Shown: positions 51,055 to 59,825 of the stretch, piece after piece | Position numbering within the stretch: position 1 is the stretch's first letter | Layout: each line of letters opens with the position of its first letter | Program-made: the position numbers and the translations under genes | The notes under the pieces: model-generated | Told to the model about the DNA's origin: nothing | The model's input: the letters and a program-made list of their open reading frames with translations, nothing else | Database searches by the model: none | Assembly (NCBI GenBank): GCA_900540535.1 | Contig: UQGM01000005.1 | Location: forward strand, 1 to 64,000 | Direction: 5' to 3' | Length of the DNA stretch: 64,000 nucleotides | Source: an uncultured Oscillospiraceae bacterium | GTDB lineage: Bacteria > Bacillota > Clostridia > Oscillospirales > Acutalibacteraceae

Positions 51055-52097
51055 ACCTTTTCGCCTCCTGAAGCAAGGAGAAGCTTTACAACCGTCTCCT
51101 CAAGAGCAAGTCGGTTATCGGTACGGCTGCTTTTTAAAAGTGCGTCGCAGTCCCAGAGAATCTGAAGACATCTTCTCAGAGCTTCATCGGAAAGAGAAGC
51201 AGAATCCCTTGCAGCGTTGCGGAGTCTGAACTCCCTGCCTTTGTATCCGTAATAATTTGCCACATCCGTCGGCTGCTGGCCTGCGTTTTTAGCCGCCCTT
51301 ACACGGTACATATCGCAGTAACTGCCGATTATTGCACCTAAAATCATAACAGGCTCGGTCTTTTGAGAAAAGAGGAGATTGAGAACCGAAAAGGCTTTTT
51401 CACTTTTTCCGGCAGCGATGGCTTTCACCAAATCGAACACAGATGCCTCAACGGATTTTACAGCGATTTCGTCGATTTTATCCCTTGTTATCTCTCCGCC
51501 CTGAGCGTAAAAACACAGCTTTTCCGTTTCGCTGAAAAGGGTGTTCATATCGCCCCCAGTAAGCCCTGCAAGATATGCAGCGTCGGCATCGGAAATATCA
51601 CAGCCCTGCTTTTTCGCCATTCGCTTAACGAGGGAAGCAAGCTGGGGCTGACTCATTTTTGCAGCCTCAAAGACCTCTCCGCAGTCGGTAAATTTCTTTA
51701 TTACATTTTTCCATTTAGCTGACTTTTTATCGTCATTATCTGCGCTGTACCAAAATATAAGCACACAGGTTTCAGGGACATCTTTTATTATCTCATAAAT
51801 CTTATCAAGTTCCTTTTGACCCAGTGCCCCAAGATCCATATCCTTGACGCTTACGCATATACGCTCTGCCATCATTGGCATTGTCTCTGTCTTTTCAAAA
51901 ATCTCATCAGGGGTGGTTTTTTCTCCGTCCAAAAGATGCAGATTGAAAGCTTCCATTCCTTTGGGAACAGCGCCCTCGACTATTTTTGAAGCGTAATGCT
52001 TTACAAGATAACTTTCCTCACCGTATAGAAAATAAAGTGAGGAAAAGTCTTTATTCTTTATCTGTTCTTTAAGTTTCTGCTCGGTTATACGTGCCAT
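51051..52097 (-). CDS. holA: DNA polymerase III subunit delta
   Basis: The 348-residue protein starts with a clamp-loader-like fold (FLYGEESYLVKHYASKI) and has the helical middle and C-terminal collar region (GYKGREFRLRNAARDSASLSDEALRRCLQILWDCDALLKSS) typical of delta. It loads the sliding clamp. comEC lies directly upstream (1 base between) and the Toprim gene overlaps its end; comEC-holA is a common pair in Firmicutes. Confidence 0.95.
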   Translation of the reverse strand: MARITEQKLKEQIKNKDFSSLYFLYGEESYLVKHYASKIVEGAVPKGMEAFNLHLLDGEKTTPDEIFEKTETMPMMAERICVSVKDMDLGALGQKELDKIYEIIKDVPETCVLIFWYSADNDDKKSAKWKNVIKKFTDCGEVFEAAKMSQPQLASLVKRMAKKQGCDISDADAAYLAGLTGGDMNTLFSETEKLCFYAQGGEITRDKIDEIAVKSVEASVFDLVKAIAAGKSEKAFSVLNLLFSQKTEPVMILGAIIGSYCDMYRVRAAKNAGQQPTDVANYYGYKGREFRLRNAARDSASLSDEALRRCLQILWDCDALLKSSRTDNRLALEETVVKLLLASGGEKV

Positions 52098-54284
52098 TTA
52101 AACGCTCCTCCTTATACGGAAGCTTCCGTCCTCCTGTGCGAAAACCGTAATGTTTCCCATCTCTCCGGTTACCGCCTTACTGCCATTTATAGAATATATT
52201 TCACCTTTGTTTTCATCAAAGTAATCTTCATCGCAGGTTACTATTATATATGAAAATCCGAAATTTTCATAGTCCGCAGGAGGTTTTTCCGAACAGATAA
52301 GCAGGTTATATCCCTTTTCGCTGCCGGGAATGGAAGAGATTTTTCCCTCGCTGTCATAAGAAATAAGAGCTTTGAAATCATTATAGGTTATCACTGTAAA
52401 ATCGGAATAAAACTCTGCTTTTACCTTTTGGGAAAACTCTACGCTTTCACCGTCCCCGCCGACATTAAGGACATCTGTTTCCCCTCTCAAAAGCTCATTC
52501 ATACTGCTGTTAATCACAATTGGAATATCATACTCTGATGCGATGTTTTCTATACTCACAATATTATCGTACTTTGTGGCGGCAATTGCGTTTATCTTCT
52601 CCGTTCCCGCAGAGGAAAGGGCTTTATCAATGCTGGTTTCTGCGTTATAGCTGCTTCCCGATCCCATAATGACAGCACTTTTACCGTCAGAAAGCACAAC
52701 ACAGGGACTTTCTCCGCTGTCGCAGACAATTATCTCAAGGGTATTTGCCTTTAAAAAGATTTCGGAAAATTCCGTGCAGACTGCAAACAGCAGACAAAGG
52801 GATAAAGCAAGTGGCAAAACTTTACGGTAATTTTTAAATATAAAGGTAACTGCCAGAAGCACCATGATTCCCGCACATATTACGGTGGCGTTTTCACCGC
52901 TTATTCTGAAATGAGAAAATTCCAGTCCACCTAACCACATGCAGAATTTGATTATAAAATTATTGATTATTCCGCACAGAAGGAAAAGGGGTTTTGTTAT
53001 AAAGAAGAAAATCGGATTTGACGGAAATACCGCCGCCAAACCTCCGCTTATCATGGAAACCGCACCTAAAGACGGCACAATGAGATTTGCAAAAGGAGAA
53101 ACTGCGGAGATTTCTCCGAAAACTATTGAAGCAACGGGAAAAGTAAATATGGAGGCGCTTACGGACACTGCGCCGGCAGTGATAATCCATTTAAGAGGTT
53201 TACCCACTATCCCGTTTAATCTGCACTGCAATCTCTCGCCCAAGCTTTCAATGGGTGTATAACAAATCAGTATACCTAAAGTTGCGGAAAATGATAAAAG
53301 AAAGCTGAGTTCTAGACAGCTGTAAGGATTTATCAGACATAAAATCACAGCTGCCAGTCCCAGGGAATTTATCCCGTCCGCCTTTCTTCCAAGGCCTTGT
53401 GCAGCCAGAAAAACAAGAGTCATAATTCCCGCTCTGAAAACAGATGACGTAAATCCGGTAACAGCCATGAAAAACAAAATAAAAAGAGCTGAAACCACAC
53501 GCATCATAACTCTAAAACTGTTGCGTTTAAATTTTATGTAAGAAAACAGACCTACCCATATTGAAAGATGCAGACCCGAAACTGCAAAAAGATGTGAAAG
53601 TCCCACATGGCGAAAGCTTTCGTTTATCTCTTCCGGCACACCTGTTTTATCGCCTAAAAGCATTCCTTTAAGGAGTTCGCCCTCATCACCGGGAAGAGCA
53701 TAGGAAATATTTGAAAGGAGATAGGCTCTGACTTTATATGTAATGCGGCTCAGCGAAATTTTATTGCCGCTTTCTATTTTTGCACTGTCGCCCATATATC
53801 CGCCGATGAAAATACCGTCCGCCTTGTTTTTGCCGCTGCTGTCTGTGAGAAGATATGGTTTAACAGTACAGGTCACTTTATCACCGGGCTCGATATTCTG
53901 TGAACTGTTTGAAGAAAGCCTTATTTTAACCTTTTGCCTTTCTCCGTTAATAGTTTCTGTTTTTATGACAGTGTAATACTGTCCGTAAGCCCTATAAGGC
54001 TCAGCGATTATTTCACCCTCAACAGTTACTTCATTTCCGCAAAGACTTTCGGCAGGTTTATAAACTACCGTATCGTAAAAGGTGAGCCAAATAAACGAGC
54101 AGATTACTGTAACAAGACAGGCGGAAACTACACTGCGGTTTTCACGGCTTTTGAAAAGCGGACATAAAACAAGACCGACAGCCGCAACAATTGCAGTGAC
54201 TATGGCAATCCCCGTCCCCAGCAGCAAAAACGCCGCTAAGGAGAGGACTGCACAGGCACCTGTTACAGCCATCGGTCGTTTCAT
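52098..54284 (-). CDS. comEC: ComEC/Rec2 DNA-uptake channel with degenerate C-terminal domain
   Basis: The 728-residue membrane protein has an N-terminal OB-like DUF4131 region, then the competence domain with about ten helices and the signature HLFAVSGLHLSIWVGL. ComEC moves single-stranded DNA across the membrane. The C-terminal domain (from about residue 515, LEIIVCDSGESPCVVLSDGKSAV) aligns by position with the beta-lactamase-like nuclease domain but lacks the HxHxDH metal motif; the equivalent stretch reads AIAATKYDNIV. So nuclease activity is likely lost. Confidence 0.93.
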   Translation of the reverse strand: MKRPMAVTGACAVLSLAAFLLLGTGIAIVTAIVAAVGLVLCPLFKSRENRSVVSACLVTVICSFIWLTFYDTVVYKPAESLCGNEVTVEGEIIAEPYRAYGQYYTVIKTETINGERQKVKIRLSSNSSQNIEPGDKVTCTVKPYLLTDSSGKNKADGIFIGGYMGDSAKIESGNKISLSRITYKVRAYLLSNISYALPGDEGELLKGMLLGDKTGVPEEINESFRHVGLSHLFAVSGLHLSIWVGLFSYIKFKRNSFRVMMRVVSALFILFFMAVTGFTSSVFRAGIMTLVFLAAQGLGRKADGINSLGLAAVILCLINPYSCLELSFLLSFSATLGILICYTPIESLGERLQCRLNGIVGKPLKWIITAGAVSVSASIFTFPVASIVFGEISAVSPFANLIVPSLGAVSMISGGLAAVFPSNPIFFFITKPLFLLCGIINNFIIKFCMWLGGLEFSHFRISGENATVICAGIMVLLAVTFIFKNYRKVLPLALSLCLLFAVCTEFSEIFLKANTLEIIVCDSGESPCVVLSDGKSAVIMGSGSSYNAETSIDKALSSAGTEKINAIAATKYDNIVSIENIASEYDIPIVINSSMNELLRGETDVLNVGGDGESVEFSQKVKAEFYSDFTVITYNDFKALISYDSEGKISSIPGSEKGYNLLICSEKPPADYENFGFSYIIVTCDEDYFDENKGEIYSINGSKAVTGEMGNITVFAQEDGSFRIRRSV

Positions 54285-54305
54285 AAAATCAACTCCGTTA
54301 CGGTA

Positions 54306-54845
54306 TTATTTGAAAAACAGGGGAAGCTTTTCAAGATAAATAATATCGTCACGATCGGCAGCATCGCCCTCTGCCAAAATTGCAGCCATACCTACAACAT
54401 TTACATCAAATTTCTCTAAAAGTGTAAGAGCTGCCTTAAGGGATTCGCCTGTACTTATAACGTCGTCGAGAACAAGGACTCTCTTGCCTCTCATCTGCTC
54501 ACCCTCTGCGCTGTCAAGGTAAGCTGTCTGAACAGCAGCAGTAGTGATTGAATTAACGTTAACGCTTACAGGCTCTTTCATATAGAGCTTTGCGCCCTTA
54601 CGGATTATGAAATATTTCTTTCCGCTCTGTCTTGCCATTTCGTAAGCAAGAGGAATGCCCTTTGCTTCGGGAGTTACTATGTAGTCAAACTCCGGGCACT
54701 TTTTGAGAAGCTCAGTAGCAGAAGCCACTGTTATTTCAACATCACCGAAAATGACAAATGCAGCTATATCAAGCTTATCGTTTACGGCGCAGATAGGCAG
54801 TTCTCTTTCGAGTCCTGCTATTTTCATCTTATATACTTCAGACAT
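54306..54845 (-). CDS. Phosphoribosyltransferase family protein
   Basis: The 179-residue protein has the PRPP-binding motif RVLVLDDVISTGES near residues 121-134 and a hood region (DYIVTPEAKGIPLAYEMARQSGKKYFIIRK). It resembles adenine/xanthine phosphoribosyltransferases of purine salvage. The base specificity is not clear from sequence. It lies between a HIT-family gene and comEC in the alaS train. Confidence 0.85.
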   Translation of the reverse strand: MSEVYKMKIAGLERELPICAVNDKLDIAAFVIFGDVEITVASATELLKKCPEFDYIVTPEAKGIPLAYEMARQSGKKYFIIRKGAKLYMKEPVSVNVNSITTAAVQTAYLDSAEGEQMRGKRVLVLDDVISTGESLKAALTLLEKFDVNVVGMAAILAEGDAADRDDIIYLEKLPLFFK

Positions 54846-54857
54846 TTTAACTCCTCC

Positions 54858-55196
54858 TCAGCCTGCGGGCCATGTAAATTCACGGCCTGCCATCATATGG
54901 AAATGAATGTGCATAACAGTCTGTCCGGCCTTTTCGCCGCAGTTGTTGACGATTCTGAAGCCGTCCTTTAAATCCATTTCCTTTGCGATTTTTGCCGCAG
55001 CTTCAAAAACCTTGGCAATAAGGAAGCTGTTTTCGGCGGTTATCTCAGCCGCCGATGCGATATGCTCCTTGGGTACAATGAGAACGTGTACGGGAGCCTG
55101 TGGCTCAAGGTCTTTAAAAGCCACTACCCATTCATCCTCATAGACCTTTGATGACGGTATATCGCCGCTGATGATTTTACAGAAAACGCAGTCCAT
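54858..55196 (-). CDS. HIT family nucleotide hydrolase
   Basis: The 112-residue protein has the zinc-type start CVFCKIISGDIPSSKVYEDEWVVAFKD and the histidine triad HIHFHMMAG. HIT proteins cleave nucleoside phosphoramidates and aminoacyl-AMP. Its place directly after alaS fits a role in removing aminoacyl-AMP or related adducts (inference). Confidence 0.95.
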   Translation of the reverse strand: MDCVFCKIISGDIPSSKVYEDEWVVAFKDLEPQAPVHVLIVPKEHIASAAEITAENSFLIAKVFEAAAKIAKEMDLKDGFRIVNNCGEKAGQTVMHIHFHMMAGREFTWPAG

Positions 55197-55210
55197 TTTC
55201 TTCGCTCCTT

Positions 55211-57838
55211 TTATGAAAGTAATTTTTCGACAGTATTGAGAGCTTCATCTATCTTTGAGGGATCCTTGCCGCCTGCCATTGCGCTGTCGGGCTTTCCGCC
55301 GCCTGAGCCGCCGCAGGCCTTTGCAGCCTCACGGACAATATTGCCTGCATGAGCACCTTTATTGACGGCAGCCTTTGAACATGCTGCAGCAAGACTTACT
55401 GTGCCCTTTGCCTTCTGTTCGCTTGCAAGGATTATTACAACTGCCTCATCGCTGTTCTTTGCGCTGTCGCACATTCTGCGAAGTGCATCGGGAGCAGCAT
55501 CGGGAACATTTGCGGCAATAAGCTTATATTCGCCCACTGTTTTATAGTTTTCGAGAAGACGTTTTGTATTGAGCTCTGCCTTTTCGTTTTCGAGAGCTGC
55601 AACTTTCTTCTCAGCTGCCTTTACTTCTTCTGAAACCTGACGGCAGCGTCTTGCAAGATCTGCGGAATTGCCGAGCTTGAGAGCAGCACAGCTTTCGTTT
55701 ATAAGATTAAGGTTCTTTTCAATAAACTCAAGTACGCCTGCGCCTGTAACAGCCTGTATTCTTCTGACTCCGGAAGCAACTGAGGATTCGGAAATGATTT
55801 TGAAAAGTCCAAGCTTTGAGGTGTTGTCAACATGAGTACCGCCGCAAAGCTCTACTGAGAAATCGCCTGCTTCAACAACTCTTACAACATCGCCGTACTT
55901 TTCACCGAACAGAGCCATTGCGCCCTTTTTCTTTGCCTCGTCAATGGGCATCTCAGTTGTGGTAACAGTTAAAGCTGCAAGAATCTTTTCGTTTACAAGA
56001 GCTTCAACGCTCTTTAATTCTTCGGGAGTAAGTGCTGAGAAATGTGAGAAGTCGAAACGTACTTCGGCGCTGTTAACAAGCTGACCAGCCTGCTCAACGT
56101 GGCTTCCGAGAACCTTACGAAGAGCTGCCTGTAAAAGGTGAGCGGCAGTATGGTTTCTCATTGTGGCAAAGCGTTTTTCTTTATCAACTTCGAAAGAAGC
56201 TGTTTCGCCCACTTTAACTGTACCGCTTACAAGACGGCAGGAGTGTACAAATACTCCGCCTGCGTTCTTGGAAGTTGAAAGAACTTCGGCAGTAAAGCTG
56301 TCATTTTTAATAACGCCTGTATCGCCTGCCTGTCCGCCGCTTTCACCGTAGAAAGGTGTCTTATCTGCAATAAGAGCAAATTCATCTTCGCCCTCATAGC
56401 TTTCGGTTCTTTCGCCGTTTACAATAACGCCTAAAATCTTGCCTTCGCCATCAACCGAGCCGTAACCTGTAAACTCAGTTGCCTCAAAATCGGCTCCTGC
56501 ATCTCCGGAAGCTTTCCATGCGTCAGCTCCGGCATCCTTACGGGCATTTCTTGCCTGAATTCTCTGCTGTGACATAAGCTGTGTAAAGCCTTCTTCGTCA
56601 ACATGAAGTCCCTTTTCCTCTGCAATTTCCTTTGTAAGGTCAAGGGGGAAACCATAGGTATCATAAAGTCTGAAAGCATCTTTACCGCTAATTGTCTTTG
56701 AATCGCCGGACTTGGCAATAACCTCCTCAAGAAGCTGAAGACCTGTATCAATTGTACGGCTGAAGTTTTCTTCCTCGTTGCTGATAACCTTTGTTATGAA
56801 GTCAACTTTCTCTGCAAGAGCAGGATATGCGTTTTTATTATTTTCTATAACTGTCTTTGCAACATCTGCAAGGAAAGGATGATCAATTCCAAGAAGTCTG
56901 CCGTGACGTGCAGCTCTTCTGAGAAGACGGCGAAGAACATATCCTCTGCCCTCGTTTGAAGGAAGCACGCCGTCGCCTACCATAAAGGTTGTGCTGCGGA
57001 TATGGTCTGTAATAACACGAAGGGAAATGTCGTCCTTTTCGTTGTCGTGATATTTTTTATCTGCAATTCTTGCAATGTGTGACATAATGTTCTGCATTGT
57101 GTCGATTTCAAAGATGTTATCAACATCCTGAACAATGCAGGCAAGTCTTTCAAGTCCCATACCTGTATCGATATTGGGGTGGTCAAGGCGTGTGTAATTG
57201 CCGTTGCCGTCGTTATCGAACTGAGTGAAAACGAGGTTCCAGAACTCTGTGAAACGGTCGCACTCACAGCCTACCTTACAATCAGGCTTTCCGCAGCCGT
57301 ACTTTTCACCTCTGTCAAAGTGAAGCTCTGAGCAGGGACCGCAGGGGCCTGAACCGTGCTCCCAGAAGTTATCAGCCTTGCCCATTCTGACTATTCTGTC
57401 GGGAGAAACGCCAACTTCCCTTGTCCAGATATCGAAAGCCTCATCGTCATCTTCGTAGATTGTTATCCAAAGTCTGTCAACGGGCATTTCGATAACCTTT
57501 GTGCAGAATTCCCATGCCCATTTTGTAGCTTCATGCTTAAAATAATCGCCGAATGAGAAGTTGCCGAGCATCTCGAAATATGTTCCGTGACGTGCAGTTT
57601 TACCTACGTTTTCAATATCGGGAGTACGGATGCACTTCTGGCAGGTTGTAACTCTCTTTCTTGGAGGAGTGACCTCTCCTGTAAAATACTTTTTCATGGG
57701 AGCCATACCTGAGTTAATCAGGAGCAGGCTCTTATCGCCCTGAGGTACAAGTGAAAAGCTGTCAAGGCGGAGATGTCCTTTACTTTCAAAGAAGCTAAGA
57801 TATTTTTCTCTAAGCTCGTTAAGTCCCATCCACTTCAT
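55211..57838 (-). CDS. alaS: Alanyl-tRNA synthetase
   Basis: The 875-residue class II synthetase begins MKWMGLNELREKYLSFFESKGHLRL, with the catalytic core in the first 440 residues, the editing domain (FATMRNHTAAHLLQAALRKVLGSHVEQAG and ELCGGTHVDNTSKLG, with the metal-binding His and Cys) and a C-terminal DHHA1 domain. An alanine T-box leader lies upstream and should sense uncharged tRNA-Ala. First gene of a train of six. Confidence 0.97.
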   Translation of the reverse strand: MKWMGLNELREKYLSFFESKGHLRLDSFSLVPQGDKSLLLINSGMAPMKKYFTGEVTPPRKRVTTCQKCIRTPDIENVGKTARHGTYFEMLGNFSFGDYFKHEATKWAWEFCTKVIEMPVDRLWITIYEDDDEAFDIWTREVGVSPDRIVRMGKADNFWEHGSGPCGPCSELHFDRGEKYGCGKPDCKVGCECDRFTEFWNLVFTQFDNDGNGNYTRLDHPNIDTGMGLERLACIVQDVDNIFEIDTMQNIMSHIARIADKKYHDNEKDDISLRVITDHIRSTTFMVGDGVLPSNEGRGYVLRRLLRRAARHGRLLGIDHPFLADVAKTVIENNKNAYPALAEKVDFITKVISNEEENFSRTIDTGLQLLEEVIAKSGDSKTISGKDAFRLYDTYGFPLDLTKEIAEEKGLHVDEEGFTQLMSQQRIQARNARKDAGADAWKASGDAGADFEATEFTGYGSVDGEGKILGVIVNGERTESYEGEDEFALIADKTPFYGESGGQAGDTGVIKNDSFTAEVLSTSKNAGGVFVHSCRLVSGTVKVGETASFEVDKEKRFATMRNHTAAHLLQAALRKVLGSHVEQAGQLVNSAEVRFDFSHFSALTPEELKSVEALVNEKILAALTVTTTEMPIDEAKKKGAMALFGEKYGDVVRVVEAGDFSVELCGGTHVDNTSKLGLFKIISESSVASGVRRIQAVTGAGVLEFIEKNLNLINESCAALKLGNSADLARRCRQVSEEVKAAEKKVAALENEKAELNTKRLLENYKTVGEYKLIAANVPDAAPDALRRMCDSAKNSDEAVVIILASEQKAKGTVSLAAACSKAAVNKGAHAGNIVREAAKACGGSGGGKPDSAMAGGKDPSKIDEALNTVEKLLS

Positions 57839-57879
57839 CTTTTATCAAATCCTTTACAAAAAAATATAATGCCTCCTGT

Positions 57880-58090
57880 ACAATAAGGGACGGTTAAACC
57901 GCGGTACCACCCTAATTGTGCAAAAAGCACCACCTTTAATTTCTCTTTAACGCAGAAACTACGCCGTATTCTTCACACGGTGCTCAGGAACGGCTCACGA
58001 AGAAAGCCAGTAAAAGCTCTTACAGCCACGGAGCTCTCTCTCTGAAAAAGCTTTTTCTTCGATATTTTCCTTCAAAGCATTTAAAAATAT
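57880..58090 (-). promoter_or_regulatory. T-box riboswitch (alanine) upstream of alaS
   Basis: Minus strand. The conserved T-box AGGGTGGTACCGCGG lies at 57899-57913. It belongs to a full antiterminator: AGGG pairs with CCCT, the TGGTACC bulge (which binds the tRNA CCA end) follows, and GCGGTT pairs with AACCGT. Stem I is closed by GAAGAAA (about 58053-58060) with TTTCTTC (about 57999-58006). The specifier in that loop reads GCT (58005-58007), an alanine codon, matching alaS. The competing terminator is not canonical: I find T7 at 57858-57864 but no convincing stem before it. Confidence 0.9.
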
Positions 58091-58097
58091 CGTATTA

Positions 58098-58126
58098 ATT
58101 ATATCCTTTAGAAATTATTTTGTCAA
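58098..58126 (-). promoter_or_regulatory. Promoter for alaS train
   Basis: Minus strand: TTGACA (58121-58126), 17-base spacer, TATAAT (58098-58103). It overlaps the last codons of the penicillin-binding gene. Confidence 0.9.
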
Positions 58127-59733
58127 TCTCCGCCGCTTTCATAAGCCTCAATTTTTTCGGCTATATCTCTGAAAATGGGAGCACAGTCGGTGGAGCCGCC
58201 GTTGCCCTCTTCTTTTAAAATCGCCATTACATATTTTGGATCATCCGTCGGGTAATATCCCGCAAACCATGCGTGATAAACTTCAACTCCGTTTTTATAC
58301 CATCCCGTCTGAGCAGTAGCGGTTTTTCCTCCCGCTGTTGAGCCTTTGGGCTTTGCAAGACTGCCTCCGCCATAGTCAACGGAGTATTTAAGAAACGACT
58401 GAAGCTGTTTTACTATTTTTTCCTCAAACACAGGCATTGGAGGTTTTTGCTCAGAGTGAGTAACGTTCATGTTTTCATCTGCAAAGCCCTCTACTATTGT
58501 GGGATAACAGTAATTTCCTCCTGACGCAACTGTCAGAAAAGCAGCGGCTATCTGTACCGGTGACGCCATAAGCTTACCCTGTCCGAAAGAGAGATTTGCA
58601 AGATCGCCCGATGTAGCTATATCGTTTAAAGACGGCAGATATCCCGCATCGCAGCTAAGTGAATGGGCAATATCCACAGATGTACCAAAGCCCATTTTCT
58701 CGGCGGTTTCAAGTATTTTCTCCTTACCCACCTTTTGCGCAAGACTTATAAAGTATGTGTTGCAGGAAAGGGCAAAGCCGTTTTTCATATCCAGCACACC
58801 GTGTCCGTCATGTTTGTGGCAGTGGAAAATAATTCCGTCAACCTCTGTCTGTCCTGTACAGTTATTTGTAAAATTCGGTGAAATTCCAGATTCCAGCGCT
58901 GCGGCACATACTACAAGCTTGAAAACAGAACCTACGGAATATTCCGTAAGAGAACGGTTTATAAGAGGTGAATTTTCATCGTTTAAATAATCCTCAATTT
59001 TATCGGGATTAAAATTCGGCCTGCTTACCATTGCTTTTATCTTTCCTGTTTTGGCATCCAAAATTACAATGGAGCCACGTCCAAGCTCAGCCTCATCGGC
59101 ACACTCCTCTGCAATACGCTGAATCTCTTTATCTATGGTCAGCACAAGCCCTGACTTATTATTGTACCCCTCATAGAGCACATCGGGTTCTCCTCCTGAC
59201 AAAATTCTTCCGAGAGCATCAACGTAATAAGCGACACTCAGAGTGCCCGCATTTTCAGCAAAGTATTCATCATAGCTTTTCTCAAGTCCTGATACACCCT
59301 GTCCCGTGCTTTTATCGAGATATCCTATTGTATGAGCCAAAAGTTGATTTTCACTGTAACGCAAATATGGATTCAAAGAAGTTACGCCCTCTGAATCTTC
59401 AATTTCTTCTTTTGTCTTTACAAGTACCAATTCACCTTTCGAAAGACGTGAAATAAGGTCAGAATATTCCTCATCACTTAGATAATTCCGCATCGTCGTA
59501 GCCGATTCTCCCACAGGAGCCACTGCGGCTGTATAATATTTTTCTTCGTTTACAAGAGGATTTAAATTACAGTCGTATATATATCCACGCTTTTCGGAAA
59601 CCTCCAAAATGCGGCGGTTATTTTGCTGTGAGGCCTCTGCCGCAGGAGAAGATATTATAGTTACGATATTCACGCACAAAAAACCCAAAATAAAAACCAG
59701 CACCGTATACATTACTGCAATTCTTCTATACAT
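58123..59733 (-). CDS. Class B penicillin-binding protein (PbpA/FtsI type)
   Basis: 536 residues from ATG 59733. One N-terminal helix (about residues 5-25), a short dimerisation domain and a transpeptidase domain with SVFK (catalytic serine in YSVGSVFKLVVCA), SCNTYF and KTATAQTGW. It crosslinks peptidoglycan. It is shorter than FtsI or SpoVD and has no PASTA domains, so it may be the PbpA type found in Clostridia. It has no partner gene; its 3' end holds the alaS promoter. Confidence 0.88.
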   Translation of the reverse strand: MYRRIAVMYTVLVFILGFLCVNIVTIISSPAAEASQQNNRRILEVSEKRGYIYDCNLNPLVNEEKYYTAAVAPVGESATTMRNYLSDEEYSDLISRLSKGELVLVKTKEEIEDSEGVTSLNPYLRYSENQLLAHTIGYLDKSTGQGVSGLEKSYDEYFAENAGTLSVAYYVDALGRILSGGEPDVLYEGYNNKSGLVLTIDKEIQRIAEECADEAELGRGSIVILDAKTGKIKAMVSRPNFNPDKIEDYLNDENSPLINRSLTEYSVGSVFKLVVCAAALESGISPNFTNNCTGQTEVDGIIFHCHKHDGHGVLDMKNGFALSCNTYFISLAQKVGKEKILETAEKMGFGTSVDIAHSLSCDAGYLPSLNDIATSGDLANLSFGQGKLMASPVQIAAAFLTVASGGNYCYPTIVEGFADENMNVTHSEQKPPMPVFEEKIVKQLQSFLKYSVDYGGGSLAKPKGSTAGGKTATAQTGWYKNGVEVYHAWFAGYYPTDDPKYVMAILKEEGNGGSTDCAPIFRDIAEKIEAYESGGD

Positions 59734-59778
59734 AAAAATCACCGTTTATAGTATTGACCGCATAGAAGAATTTAAACG

Positions 59779-59804
59779 AAAAACCGCCCCTTTCGGAGCG
59801 GTTT
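59779..59804 (-). terminator. Terminator after GPH transporter gene
   Basis: AAACCGCTCC-GAAA-GGGGCGGTTT on the minus strand, followed by TTCG and T residues; 22 bases past the transporter stop. Confidence 0.9.
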
Positions 59805-59825
59805 AAAAGTTGTAACTTTTTAATT

